From Clostridiales bacterium (GTDB taxonomy: Bacteria; Bacillota; Clostridia; Peptostreptococcales; Anaerovoracaceae), in assembly GCA_009776955.1 (NCBI GenBank), contig WRMW01000001.1, positions 310,001 through 374,000 of the forward strand: a DNA stretch of 64,000 nucleotides. Reading direction: 5' to 3'. Shown in pieces: positions 6,781 to 15,211 of the stretch. The translations under genes were made by a program, and so were the position numbers. A model generated the notes under the pieces. That model saw only the letters and a program-made list of their open reading frames with translations. It did not search any database and was not told the DNA's origin. Numbering within the stretch: position 1 is the stretch's first letter; each line of letters begins with the position of its first letter.

Positions 6781-9189
6781 TCAACCCGTGCTTACCCACA
6801 TGGCGGGCCGTATACCCATTCTGTCGTCTTTGGGGGCATAGTATACGCGCCCCTCATGCGTGATGTACACCGCTGACGTCTCGCCAGCTTCGTCGAAATA
6901 GACCGTGCGAAGCCACCAATCCCCACCAGCAATCATCTCTTCGTTGCTTTTGAAGTATGTATCCACCTCCTCTATGCTCAGCGCAAACACCATGTCGGTT
7001 GTAGTCCCCTCTTCCAGCACATAATCTGCATCGACACCAGCCTTGCGGTACGTCGAGGTAAGCAGCTCTGTCCGCTGTATGGTCGCCTTCTGCCTTGGTG
7101 AAAGGTTTGCATCGCCCAAGAAGGATGTGTTGAGCAATTCCCGCAATTCGCTGTTCTCCCATGTAATCTCAGGATCGGCATCCTCTTGCAATGAATCGAA
7201 GCGGCTATGCCCAAGAATACTGTTTGACAGTATCAACGCCCGCCCGCCATCAACGGCCAGCACGCGCCATTGAAGAGCATCTCTATCATAGCCATAACTC
7301 CCGAATGTGACAATATCGCCGACAGACAGCGAGCTATACCTTTCGCCTATAGTCATTGTGGTCGCCGAGACGAACTCGTCAATGCGATCGACCATCTCTT
7401 GGCTGTCCTTATAGTCTGCCATCGCGGCAAAGGCCTCCCTCGCCGCATCCATGTTGCCGACATGGTACAAATCCTGTGCGTCATTGTACGCCCCTTCAGC
7501 CCGCTGCGCCGAAGCAATCGCGCCGTAAATGGCAAGCACGGCGACAGCCACGGCCACACAGACGGCGAGCACCGCGATTCTTGATACTTTCCTCGTCTTT
7601 GACGCACGCGCCTCCCAAAACAGAACGCTGGCATCGGCCTCTTTCGCCATTTCCTCGCATTGCTCCGCACGCCTATCCGAGTCTTCGAACCCATTCAGGT
7701 CTTTTTCATTGAACATATCGACCGCTTGGCGAAAAGCGGCCGCCTTGCTTTTGTACTGTTCGGATACTGCTTGACAAGCACGCACACCCTTCATTATCTT
7801 TCGTAAATCTTTGGTTATTGTCTTAGCTCTTAAGTCTTTGATTGTGGGGGGGTTGGTGGTTGGGCTGGCCACGGCTGCATCATAGGCCTCATCTGCCCTG
7901 CCGTAGGCCTTTTGCTTACGCGCAAGCTCCTCCGCCTCCTCTTCTTGCTTTCGTGCAAGCTCTTCCGCCTCCTCTATCCTTTCAGCCACTTTCGATACAT
8001 ATTCCTCAAGCCGTGCAACGATGCCCTCATCCCCAAAACGCTTGGCCTTTTGATAATGTACGCTTTGGGTGAACACCGACTCAAGCTCGCCCAGTTCCTC
8101 CTCGCTATTGCATTCGAGCTCCACGCACAGCCGTCCGACATATGCGGGCGCGTACTCAGGGTCGATGTCGAGCACGCTGTCAAAGCATTCGTCCGCCTCA
8201 ATAAATTCACCGAATTCTAGGTGAATCAGCCCCTTTTTGAATAGTGCTTCAATGCCCTTTTGCGTGCCTGTGTCCGCCGCAACGCCCGCATTCCCATCGA
8301 CGCCCATTATCTTTTTGATGCCGAGGATTAAGTCCTGCACAAAGCCAAGCCTACTCATGTCATACGCCTGCAAATCCAACAACTCCTCCGGCAGACTGTA
8401 GGCGTCCATATCCTGGTACACGGGTATCAGCTTCTTATTTTCCCCTTGGTCGATAAGGGCAAGGTAGCGACTCCACTCGTTCTTCACCCATGGGGAATTG
8501 AGGTAAGTGGGATTCGTTCCGACCACCACCATCACCTTTGCGGACTGCAGCGCGGCGAAGATGTATGGCTCATACTCCGCCCCGAGTCTGCTTTCGAGTG
8601 TTATGCGTGAAAAAAACACTTTCATGCCCTCTTTCGTCAATTCTTGGTAGAGCTCTTGGGCACGCACGCTGTCCTTCGTCCTCTCGCCGACGTCGTCCGT
8701 GTCTTTGTAGCATATAAAGACATCGAACGGCTCCTCCTTTTTGGAAATCGCAAGGATGCTCTTCCGTATGCCGTCTATCGCCTTGGCCTCCTTTTCGTAC
8801 TCAGCGGCCTGCCCTGCGGCGGCATGCTCTATGGCCTGTTTGTAGTCTGGATCGGACGTCACGGACTTGCTCTGCACCCTATTGATCGTCGGTATGCGCT
8901 CGTGCGTCTTTGGGTCTTCCACATATTGTATGCCATATTTACACAAAACGATCTGCCAATATGCCTCGGCATCCGTGGCGTCCTCATGCAGGATGGTCTC
9001 ATACACCCCCAAAGCCTTGTCGTATTCGTTCGCCTGTCTGAAATGGTTGGCGCGGTTGTATAGGTTAACCCGCTTTTCGTCATCCATTTTGGGGATGGTC
9101 TGCTGCGTCCCGCAATGCGTGCATTTCGAGATGTTTTCCCCTTCCTGCACGCTCAGATCCCCTCCACACATCTTGCATTTGAGTATCAT
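6781..9189 (-). CDS. TIR-domain protein with N-terminal zinc ribbon, membrane anchor and DUF6273-like C terminus
   Basis: An 802-residue multidomain protein. Residues 5-26 form a zinc ribbon (C5, C8, C23, C26). A TPR-like helical stretch follows (about 38-85). A TIR domain spans about 154-290, with FDVFICYK at its first strand and E207 in GAEYEPYI placed where the catalytic glutamate of NAD-cleaving TIRs lies. Residues 305-470 are helical with a Glu/Lys-rich coiled coil (390-427). A single transmembrane helix sits at about 535-560. The last 190 residues resemble DUF6273 domains (DIVTFGSYGYD near 624, WWLRTVYFDE near 758, GIRPAMWV near the end). TIR proteins in bacteria often act in antiphage defence as NADases or cyclic-nucleotide makers. 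Third gene of an operon with an SPFH protein, 31 bp after the membrane gene. Confidence 0.82.
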   Translation of the reverse strand: MILKCKMCGGDLSVQEGENISKCTHCGTQQTIPKMDDEKRVNLYNRANHFRQANEYDKALGVYETILHEDATDAEAYWQIVLCKYGIQYVEDPKTHERIPTINRVQSKSVTSDPDYKQAIEHAAAGQAAEYEKEAKAIDGIRKSILAISKKEEPFDVFICYKDTDDVGERTKDSVRAQELYQELTKEGMKVFFSRITLESRLGAEYEPYIFAALQSAKVMVVVGTNPTYLNSPWVKNEWSRYLALIDQGENKKLIPVYQDMDAYSLPEELLDLQAYDMSRLGFVQDLILGIKKIMGVDGNAGVAADTGTQKGIEALFKKGLIHLEFGEFIEADECFDSVLDIDPEYAPAYVGRLCVELECNSEEELGELESVFTQSVHYQKAKRFGDEGIVARLEEYVSKVAERIEEAEELARKQEEEAEELARKQKAYGRADEAYDAAVASPTTNPPTIKDLRAKTITKDLRKIMKGVRACQAVSEQYKSKAAAFRQAVDMFNEKDLNGFEDSDRRAEQCEEMAKEADASVLFWEARASKTRKVSRIAVLAVCVAVAVAVLAIYGAIASAQRAEGAYNDAQDLYHVGNMDAAREAFAAMADYKDSQEMVDRIDEFVSATTMTIGERYSSLSVGDIVTFGSYGYDRDALQWRVLAVDGGRALILSNSILGHSRFDSLQEDADPEITWENSELRELLNTSFLGDANLSPRQKATIQRTELLTSTYRKAGVDADYVLEEGTTTDMVFALSIEEVDTYFKSNEEMIAGGDWWLRTVYFDEAGETSAVYITHEGRVYYAPKDDRMGIRPAMWVSTG

Positions 9190-9220
9190 GTCCTTTATTC
9201 TCCCTGATTCATCGAAACTG

Positions 9221-10018
9221 CTATTTGAGCAGCCTCGTCTTCACGTTCCGCTCGTTCAGCAACGCCTTCGCCTCCGTCACAAGCGGTGCGGCGCCCTCTG
9301 TGTCACCAACCTCGCATTTTGCCTTTATCTGGCCCAAAAGCCCTATCATCCTCACTTCTATCTGTTCAAGAGAAGGGTCGCTCATGGGGTCGCTATACCT
9401 TATGCTCTCTGCCAAGCCCGCAAGCTGCCCTTTCAAAGTCTCGTCAGTGGTGGCGGCAGCCATCTGCTCCGCTTCGCTTTGCAGCGCTCTGATATACATC
9501 ACTTTGGCGCCGACCCGCCGATCCATACCCTCTATCGCATCCCTGCCCACCTCTGCGCCTATCATCAGCAAGGCGCAAATGGCAAGCCAAGCCACGCAAG
9601 CAATAAGCGCAGCCTCCCATGGGATACCGGGCAAGAGTGTTACAAGCGCCTCGTGCAAAGAGGTGCCCGACAAAAACAAATTAAGCACCTCATCCAAAGG
9701 TGTGCCAGACAAAAGCGCCTTGAACGCCGCCTCCACGGGGGTGCCCGCTATAAGCACAAGCGACAAAACCATCTGCCCTATCAGGTATACCATGCCTATC
9801 TGCAAAATGGGGATGCCAAGGACCTTGCTCTTTAAGGCGCTCGCCCTATCCCACCCCACTATCCATACAAGTATCTGGGAGGCTAGTGCGACCATCCCAA
9901 AAACGTATGCAAGCCAAAACGTGGAGGTATGCCGGAAATCCGGTGCGAACACCACTACATTGAATACCGCGATAACTATACCTATCGCTATTATCCTTAG
10001 AGATCTTTTCTTGTTCAT
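9221..10018 (-). CDS. Multi-pass membrane protein of unknown function in the TIR-SPFH operon
   Basis: A 265-residue protein that I do not recognise. It begins with a basic n-region (MNKKRSLR) and has hydrophobic segments at about 9-26, 34-57, 70-92 and 140-160, followed by a soluble helical C-terminal domain of about 100 residues rich in Glu and Lys, predicted to face the cytoplasm. Two short amphipathic repeats with the pattern LSGTPLDE / LSGTSLHE occur between the third and fourth segments. It starts 3 bp after the SPFH gene stop and ends 31 bp before the TIR gene, so it is almost certainly co-transcribed and probably a membrane partner of the other two. Confidence 0.7.
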   Translation of the reverse strand: MNKKRSLRIIAIGIVIAVFNVVVFAPDFRHTSTFWLAYVFGMVALASQILVWIVGWDRASALKSKVLGIPILQIGMVYLIGQMVLSLVLIAGTPVEAAFKALLSGTPLDEVLNLFLSGTSLHEALVTLLPGIPWEAALIACVAWLAICALLMIGAEVGRDAIEGMDRRVGAKVMYIRALQSEAEQMAAATTDETLKGQLAGLAESIRYSDPMSDPSLEQIEVRMIGLLGQIKAKCEVGDTEGAAPLVTEAKALLNERNVKTRLLK

Positions 10019-10021
10019 TCC

Positions 10022-11263
10022 CTACACCTCCCTTTTCGCGCCGCAGCCAGGGCAGAATTTCCCTGGCCTCGTGAATACGGCCCCACACTCAGGATTGGAG
10101 CAAGTGTTTGCAGGTACCGCTGTGCCGCATTCCTCGCAAAACCCTGCGCCGAGTGCCAGCTGTTCCCCGCAATTCTCGCAAAAACGTGCCTGTCCAGCTC
10201 CTTCCATTCCCGTTATCGCTTGCCCTCCTGCCCCATCCGTGCTTGCAAGCGCGCCGCCAAGTATGCCACCTGGCTGTGCCACGGCACCCATAGCGGTGTT
10301 CACAACCCCGCCGACCGCAGTGCCCACGCCACCACCTACGCCTGCCACCATGCCAAGCCCTATGCCCATATTGCTGAACTCGCCGACTCCCTCGTTCTCT
10401 GCAACCTTTTCCGCCACGTCGAACCCACGCTCCTGCTGGTAGGTATACCCCTCGATCTGGCGCTTTTGAGCCGCCGCACCCGCCTCTATAACCGTCTTTT
10501 TAGCTTCGGTCTCCTGCTCTATCACTCCGACGTTTTGCCGGATCTCCGCATCCTTTACGTCCGCAAATTGCCTGAAATGCAAGGCCTTGAACTCCTCGTA
10601 TTGCGGATCGCCGTCCGGCTTAACTATGTTCGTGACAAAAAACCGCTCCAGCGATGTGCCATAGTCCGCAAAATCCGGCTTCAAGAGGCTGTGCAGATCG
10701 ACCGTAAAGTCCTCAAGGCGGGCATCCACCTCGAATATGCTGATGGCTTTATCCTGCATAACCCGCGCTATATGCGACTTTACCCTTGTGTCCAGAAACA
10801 TCCGGAAGTATTCCGCAAGACGCTCTTGGCCGAGCTCCGTCTCCGTACCTACCACCTTCACAAGCAACTTGCGCGAATCCTCTATCCGCAAGCTCATCTC
10901 CCCTGACACCCCTATGGAAAGAGGGAAGCCGTACTCTGGATCCATGTATTGCACTTTGCTGCTCGTCCCCCATTTTATCGCAAGCTGCTCCACCTTGTTT
11001 ATGAAGTAGACTTCGCAATGGAACGGGGTCACCCCGCCTGTCGGCAGGCTCATCAAGTTCCTGATAAGCGGGATGTTTTGCGTCTTGAGCGTGTGCCGCC
11101 CAGGACCGAAGAGATCGAGCGCTTGTCCGTTCATGTAAAACAATGCCTCCTGCGACGCGTTTACAGTCAAATACGAGGCAGTATTGAAATCCGTCGTAGG
11201 GTGCTTCCACACAAAAGTCTTATTGTCTCCCTCATATTTGATATCATCCAATATCTTCACCAT
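10022..11263 (-). CDS. SPFH-domain protein with two C-terminal zinc ribbons (YdjI-like)
   Basis: First gene of the TIR operon. Residues about 20-270 form an SPFH/band-7-like domain of the 'virion core protein' type (patterns ALFYMNGQALDLFGPGRHTL and MFLDTRVKSHIARVM); SPFH proteins scaffold membrane microdomains. Residues 290-360 are a glycine-rich hydrophobic linker (GIGLGMVAGVGGGVG). The C terminus carries paired zinc ribbons CENC-CEEC and CSNPEC-CPGC. The start MVKILDD at 11263 is chosen because AAGGAGG lies 8 bp upstream; the longer frame to 11290 lacks a ribosome site. A GAAC-N4-GTTC box beside a C-tract lies about 150 bp upstream. The zinc ribbon is a feature shared with the TIR protein, supporting joint function. 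Confidence 0.85.
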   Translation of the reverse strand: MVKILDDIKYEGDNKTFVWKHPTTDFNTASYLTVNASQEALFYMNGQALDLFGPGRHTLKTQNIPLIRNLMSLPTGGVTPFHCEVYFINKVEQLAIKWGTSSKVQYMDPEYGFPLSIGVSGEMSLRIEDSRKLLVKVVGTETELGQERLAEYFRMFLDTRVKSHIARVMQDKAISIFEVDARLEDFTVDLHSLLKPDFADYGTSLERFFVTNIVKPDGDPQYEEFKALHFRQFADVKDAEIRQNVGVIEQETEAKKTVIEAGAAAQKRQIEGYTYQQERGFDVAEKVAENEGVGEFSNMGIGLGMVAGVGGGVGTAVGGVVNTAMGAVAQPGGILGGALASTDGAGGQAITGMEGAGQARFCENCGEQLALGAGFCEECGTAVPANTCSNPECGAVFTRPGKFCPGCGAKREV

Positions 11264-11627
11264 AGTGCCCTCCTTTTCCTTGCAAATCACCCAGTATCAA
11301 AATAAGTTCATTAATCATGCCATTGCACAAAAATGACGCACCATAGCGGTACGCCCTACGCAAAGTCTATATGCCGTATCTATTTTTATCCTGTTCTGGG
11401 AATGCCCCCCCCCCCGAACCTATGTTCTCGGGGCGGCCTCGATGCCTTTCTCTATTGTCGGTTGCAAAACGCATATTTTCAAACCACCTCCATGTCGATT
11501 CAATGCCAACACCAAACAATTTTCACATATTTTCTCGCGTTTTGCAACAAAATTATTCGTTCTTTTGGCTCTTCTGAAGCCCAAAAAAATACATCAATGC
11601 ACTCCCTAAGTGTCTTTACTCCATCGC
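11264..11627. other. Intergenic region upstream of the SPFH-TIR operon
   Basis: 364 bp without a credible gene. It lies between the SPFH start and the 3' end of the surface-protein gene. It contains the C11 tract and palindromic box at 11405-11427 and an AT-rich stretch at 11510-11600. I could not identify a convincing -35/-10 pair for the operon. Confidence 0.6.
11405..11427. promoter_or_regulatory. C-tract plus GAAC-N4-GTTC palindrome (LexA-like box)
   Basis: Eleven C residues (11405-11415) are followed directly by GAACCTATGTTC (11416-11427). GAAC-N4-GTTC is the core of the Firmicutes SOS (LexA) box. An almost identical arrangement stands at 45671-45692 upstream of the giant surface protein. 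Both sit in the same orientation relative to a minus-strand gene. Confidence 0.5.
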
Positions 11628-14600
11628 CTACGCCGCCACCTCTCCCTTATACCTCCTATACATCACAAACGCCGCACCTGCCGCCGCGATGGCAAGCACA
11701 ATCCACAGCCACATCAGCCCTGCACTCCCGCCTTGGGGCTCGACATCGCCGCCGCCTGCGGGCAGTATCTCAATATCAGCTAAAGATGCTATGTCTACAT
11801 CCACATGGAACGGGTCTACGGGGTCGCCAATCGCCTGCACCACCGTCACTATGGCGGTGTCGGACTTGGAATTATCGAGCTTCGACACCCCTTTGATCTC
11901 AAGCCTTGTCGCCGTCTCGTCCTCGCCAATGGTCAGCCTGCCCGACTCGCTTATGGAAGTCCCCGCTCCGCCGCCCGTCACCGTCCAGACCACCTCTTGC
12001 GAGGGGCTGTTCGTGCCTTTCACCACATCGCTGAACGTGTATGTGGCACCCTTATTTAAGATTACAGTACGAGGTATTATGTCAACCGAAGCCACAGTAG
12101 CCGCAGGCTGGTCCGCATCACTCACGGTCACCGTGGACGTGCCAGATTTAGATGCATCGAGCGTAGAGACCGCCCTTACCGTCAAGTGTGCCCCCACCGT
12201 CTCGCCCGCCGCCACAGTCAATACCCCCGACGTGCTTATCGACGTACCCGCTCCACCGCCCGTCACCGTCCACTTGACGCTTTGCGAGGGGCTGCCCTCA
12301 CCTTTCACCGTTGCGCTGAACTTGAATGTCGTGCCATGCTTCACAGTTACGGATGAAGGGTTGACCTCCACGCTTGTCACAGTCGTCTGCTTCGACCAAC
12401 GCGCATACAGCGTCATATCCGAGCTTACGGAGTCCGCCCCGAAGTCCCATAGCCGCCCGCCAGAAGCCGCCGTATACCAGCCCTCAAAGGTCTTACCGCC
12501 CGTATTCGCCACCGCGAACGCGGGTATCCGCCCGCCGTCCGTTACATATGCGCCCCGCACACGCTCCGTCGGCGCCGTGCCGGAATAATCGAACACAACG
12601 GTATTGCCGCCCGCAGGGTCGCTGTTCTGCACACGAATAAGCTGGCCGTCTGTGCGATCGAGGATCGCATAAGAGCCGCCAAGCGTGTCTATGTCGAGGC
12701 CGCTGCCGCCCCTTATCTCGCCCGCCACCTTGCCGCCTATCACCACCTTTCCCGGCAGTTCCAACGGTCCTTGCTCAGGGTCGGGCCAGTCGTATTCCGT
12801 GGCGTATATGCCGCCGCCGGCAAAATCGCCGCCGCTGCCGCCTATGATGCTTCCGTTCACCGTGCCCGAGATATTGACGGCCTCCTTGTAGCTAGAGACC
12901 CTTATGCCGTAGCCGGCGTATGACTCGCCCTCGCTATCGACGGGCACGCTGCCGCCGATGATGTCGCCGTTCACGACGCCCGATATAGAAAGGCTGCCGC
13001 CGTAAGAGGCGCTGATGGCCTCTCCGCTATATCTTCCATCGCCGCCGGAGATGCCGCCGTCCACCACCCCAATTATCTCGATGTCGCCGTCTGACGCAAG
13101 GCCTTCGCCCGTGCCGCCTGTGCCGCCCGTGATAGCCCCCGTCCGGCCGAGTATCCTGATGCCGCCCCCTCCAGATATGCCGTCGCCACCGCCGCCGCTG
13201 TCCGGTTCGATGTCGTCGGACACGCTGCCGCCTATGATGTCGCCCGTCTCGCCGGATGCCTCAATGCTGACGATGCCGATGCTGGACGCCATTCCGCTGC
13301 CGCCTAGGAACCCTCCGCCGCCGATTATCCTGCCTGTCCTGCCGAATATCGCGATATCGCCGAACGCGACCAGCCCAGAGCCGGAAAACACGCCAAACCC
13401 GCCAAGAAGCTCGGTGGAGCCGCCCTCTATGCCGCCGATGACGCCAGTAGCCGAAACCGTTATGGTATTGTATGATTGTACACCGTTGCCGCCTACCACC
13501 TTGCCGTAGCCGCCGACGATATTGCCCACCGTACCGGAGATCTCAAGGCTTTCGCCCAAGAGCAACCCATGCCCGCCGTTGCTGTCGCCGCGGCCGCCGC
13601 TTATATCGCCCGCCACGCCGCCAATCTCGACAACATTGGCATATATGGCGGATGACGTGTATTGAGTGCCTTCGCCGCTCCTTATATCCCCAACTTTGCC
13701 GTAAATGCCCAGAACCCCTGGAACATCATCATCCCCCAACAACTCTGGCGTATCGCCATCCCCCAAACGCCCTGGTGCGTCGCTCCCTAGCACCCCAGGC
13801 AAGCCCCCTATGCCATGAACCACATCCTCGGCCTCGCCGTCCACGGCAGGTATCCCAACCCCGCTGCCCGCAGCAGCGACCTCATCTGCATATATATCGT
13901 ACGCCCATACTCCGCGCCCGCTCTGCCTGCCAGAGCCGCCGCTGAGATCCCCCAAATTTGCGCCCTCGCCGATATTTATATAATTCGCCCTTATTCCGCT
14001 GCCTGCCCAGCGCCCGCGAGCCTCCCCGCCTTTGCCGCCTGTTATATCGCCCACGTTGCCTGATATATCGACATAAATGCCGGTCACCCCGTCGCCCCCG
14101 TTCCCGCCGGGGCCAAGAAAGGTGAGACCGCCAAGCGCGTCACCGCCGCTGATATTGCCCACAGAGCCGGATATAAGCACCATGTCGGCGCATATGCCGC
14201 TGCCCCCGTCCTGGCCGTCCCCGCCGCTCACATCGCCCACCGTGCCGGTTATCTCAAGCGTGCCGTCCACATATATGCCCGTGCCGCCGTTGCCTGTACC
14301 ATCGCCGCCCACGATATCGCCAAACTCCCCGGCGAGCTCAATCGAGCCCATGCCGCATATGCCCGTCATGCCCTCGCCGCCCCTTATCGAAATACCGCCG
14401 CCCATGCCAGTAACGACAGAGCCGCCCGGCACGATAAGCGCCCCCTTGACGCCCGGCGCATCCGAGCCGACCAACGCCGTGCCGCCCTCGATAAAGACCG
14501 CCAAAGCGTCCCTCATCTCGACCGCCCGCCCCCCGCTGTTTCCTTTTATGGTAACGGGGCCCTCGCCATGCACGGTCACAAGCCCTTCCGACACCACAAT

Positions 14601-15080
14601 CCTCTCGTCCGTCTCGTCGATATTGTCGAGGTCGAGAGTGATTGGCCCGTCCGCAAACGGCTTTATCCCCGGGTCGTCCGGATCCTCGGGGTCATCTGGG
14701 TCAATAATCGGTTCATCCGGGTCGATGTTCGGGTCATCGGGATCAATAATCGGTCCGTCCGGGTCGATAATCGGATCGTCAGGATTGTCGGGGTCTGTTG
14801 GGTTGTCAGGACCAGGAATCGGGTCATCAGGACTGCCGGGATCGTCAGAGTTTTCAGGGTCGCCAGGATTCGCGGGGTCGTACTCACCCCCCTGTCCGCC
14901 TTCCTCCGCACTACCCGCACCCAAAGGATTGAAGGCCGTGCCAAGCAGACCTGCCCCGCCCTGCACAGGCGCAAACGCCACCGCCAGCACCACAAACACC
15001 ACGGCTGCTGCCGCCACGCCCGCTATCTGCCACTTCTTGACACTTATGCCCTTCTGCCCGTCCTTGCCCTCATTGCCCAT
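11628..15080 (-). CDS. Membrane-anchored surface protein with Asp-Pro linker, Gly-rich repeats, InlB repeat and two Ig-like (BIG_2) domains
   Basis: About 1150 residues. After a short basic cytoplasmic N terminus (VKKWQ) comes a transmembrane helix (AGVAAAAVVFVVLAVAF). Next is a linker of DPDDP/IIDPD repeats, then some 650 residues of Gly-rich repeats built on the pattern GNVGDI-GG-G typical of beta-helical adhesins. The C-terminal part has a Listeria-Bacteroides (InlB) repeat GKTFEGWYTAASGG...MTLYARW, two Ig-like BIG_2 domains (VTSVEVNPSSVTV... and VASVDIIPRTVIL...), and a final transmembrane segment MWLWIVLAIAAAGAAFVMYRR. The start at ATG 15080 is preceded by GAGGA 10 bp away; GTG 15086 is an equal alternative. 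The N terminus aligns with the internal KxKK-TM part of the next gene upstream, so the two are paralogues. An extracellular adhesin or wall-sensing protein is inferred. Confidence 0.75.
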   Translation of the reverse strand: MGNEGKDGQKGISVKKWQIAGVAAAAVVFVVLAVAFAPVQGGAGLLGTAFNPLGAGSAEEGGQGGEYDPANPGDPENSDDPGSPDDPIPGPDNPTDPDNPDDPIIDPDGPIIDPDDPNIDPDEPIIDPDDPEDPDDPGIKPFADGPITLDLDNIDETDERIVVSEGLVTVHGEGPVTIKGNSGGRAVEMRDALAVFIEGGTALVGSDAPGVKGALIVPGGSVVTGMGGGISIRGGEGMTGICGMGSIELAGEFGDIVGGDGTGNGGTGIYVDGTLEITGTVGDVSGGDGQDGGSGICADMVLISGSVGNISGGDALGGLTFLGPGGNGGDGVTGIYVDISGNVGDITGGKGGEARGRWAGSGIRANYINIGEGANLGDLSGGSGRQSGRGVWAYDIYADEVAAAGSGVGIPAVDGEAEDVVHGIGGLPGVLGSDAPGRLGDGDTPELLGDDDVPGVLGIYGKVGDIRSGEGTQYTSSAIYANVVEIGGVAGDISGGRGDSNGGHGLLLGESLEISGTVGNIVGGYGKVVGGNGVQSYNTITVSATGVIGGIEGGSTELLGGFGVFSGSGLVAFGDIAIFGRTGRIIGGGGFLGGSGMASSIGIVSIEASGETGDIIGGSVSDDIEPDSGGGGDGISGGGGIRILGRTGAITGGTGGTGEGLASDGDIEIIGVVDGGISGGDGRYSGEAISASYGGSLSISGVVNGDIIGGSVPVDSEGESYAGYGIRVSSYKEAVNISGTVNGSIIGGSGGDFAGGGIYATEYDWPDPEQGPLELPGKVVIGGKVAGEIRGGSGLDIDTLGGSYAILDRTDGQLIRVQNSDPAGGNTVVFDYSGTAPTERVRGAYVTDGGRIPAFAVANTGGKTFEGWYTAASGGRLWDFGADSVSSDMTLYARWSKQTTVTSVEVNPSSVTVKHGTTFKFSATVKGEGSPSQSVKWTVTGGGAGTSISTSGVLTVAAGETVGAHLTVRAVSTLDASKSGTSTVTVSDADQPAATVASVDIIPRTVILNKGATYTFSDVVKGTNSPSQEVVWTVTGGGAGTSISESGRLTIGEDETATRLEIKGVSKLDNSKSDTAIVTVVQAIGDPVDPFHVDVDIASLADIEILPAGGGDVEPQGGSAGLMWLWIVLAIAAAGAAFVMYRRYKGEVAA
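14660..14870 (-). repeat. Coding tandem repeats specifying the Asp-Pro linker
   Basis: Imperfect direct repeats built on the codons for D-P-D-D-P and I-I-D-P-D run through this stretch (plus-strand words such as TCGGGGTC, GGGTCGATAATCGG). They encode the low-complexity linker just outside the membrane. Such arrays are prone to length change by slippage. Confidence 0.7.
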
Positions 15081-15211
15081 TTTCACATGTTCCTCATTAT
15101 CAACATTGCTACAAGGGGCGGCCTTGCGGCAAACCTGCCTCAATTCCGCCCCCTGCCACTCATTATCGCATCCCCACATCGCCGCCCGTCATTGTCAGCG
15201 GCCACCTACCT

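Noticed and set aside
11575-11600. Terminator for the 11628 surface gene
   Set aside because: The GGCT/AGCC stem is short and on the minus strand the T-run precedes rather than follows it.
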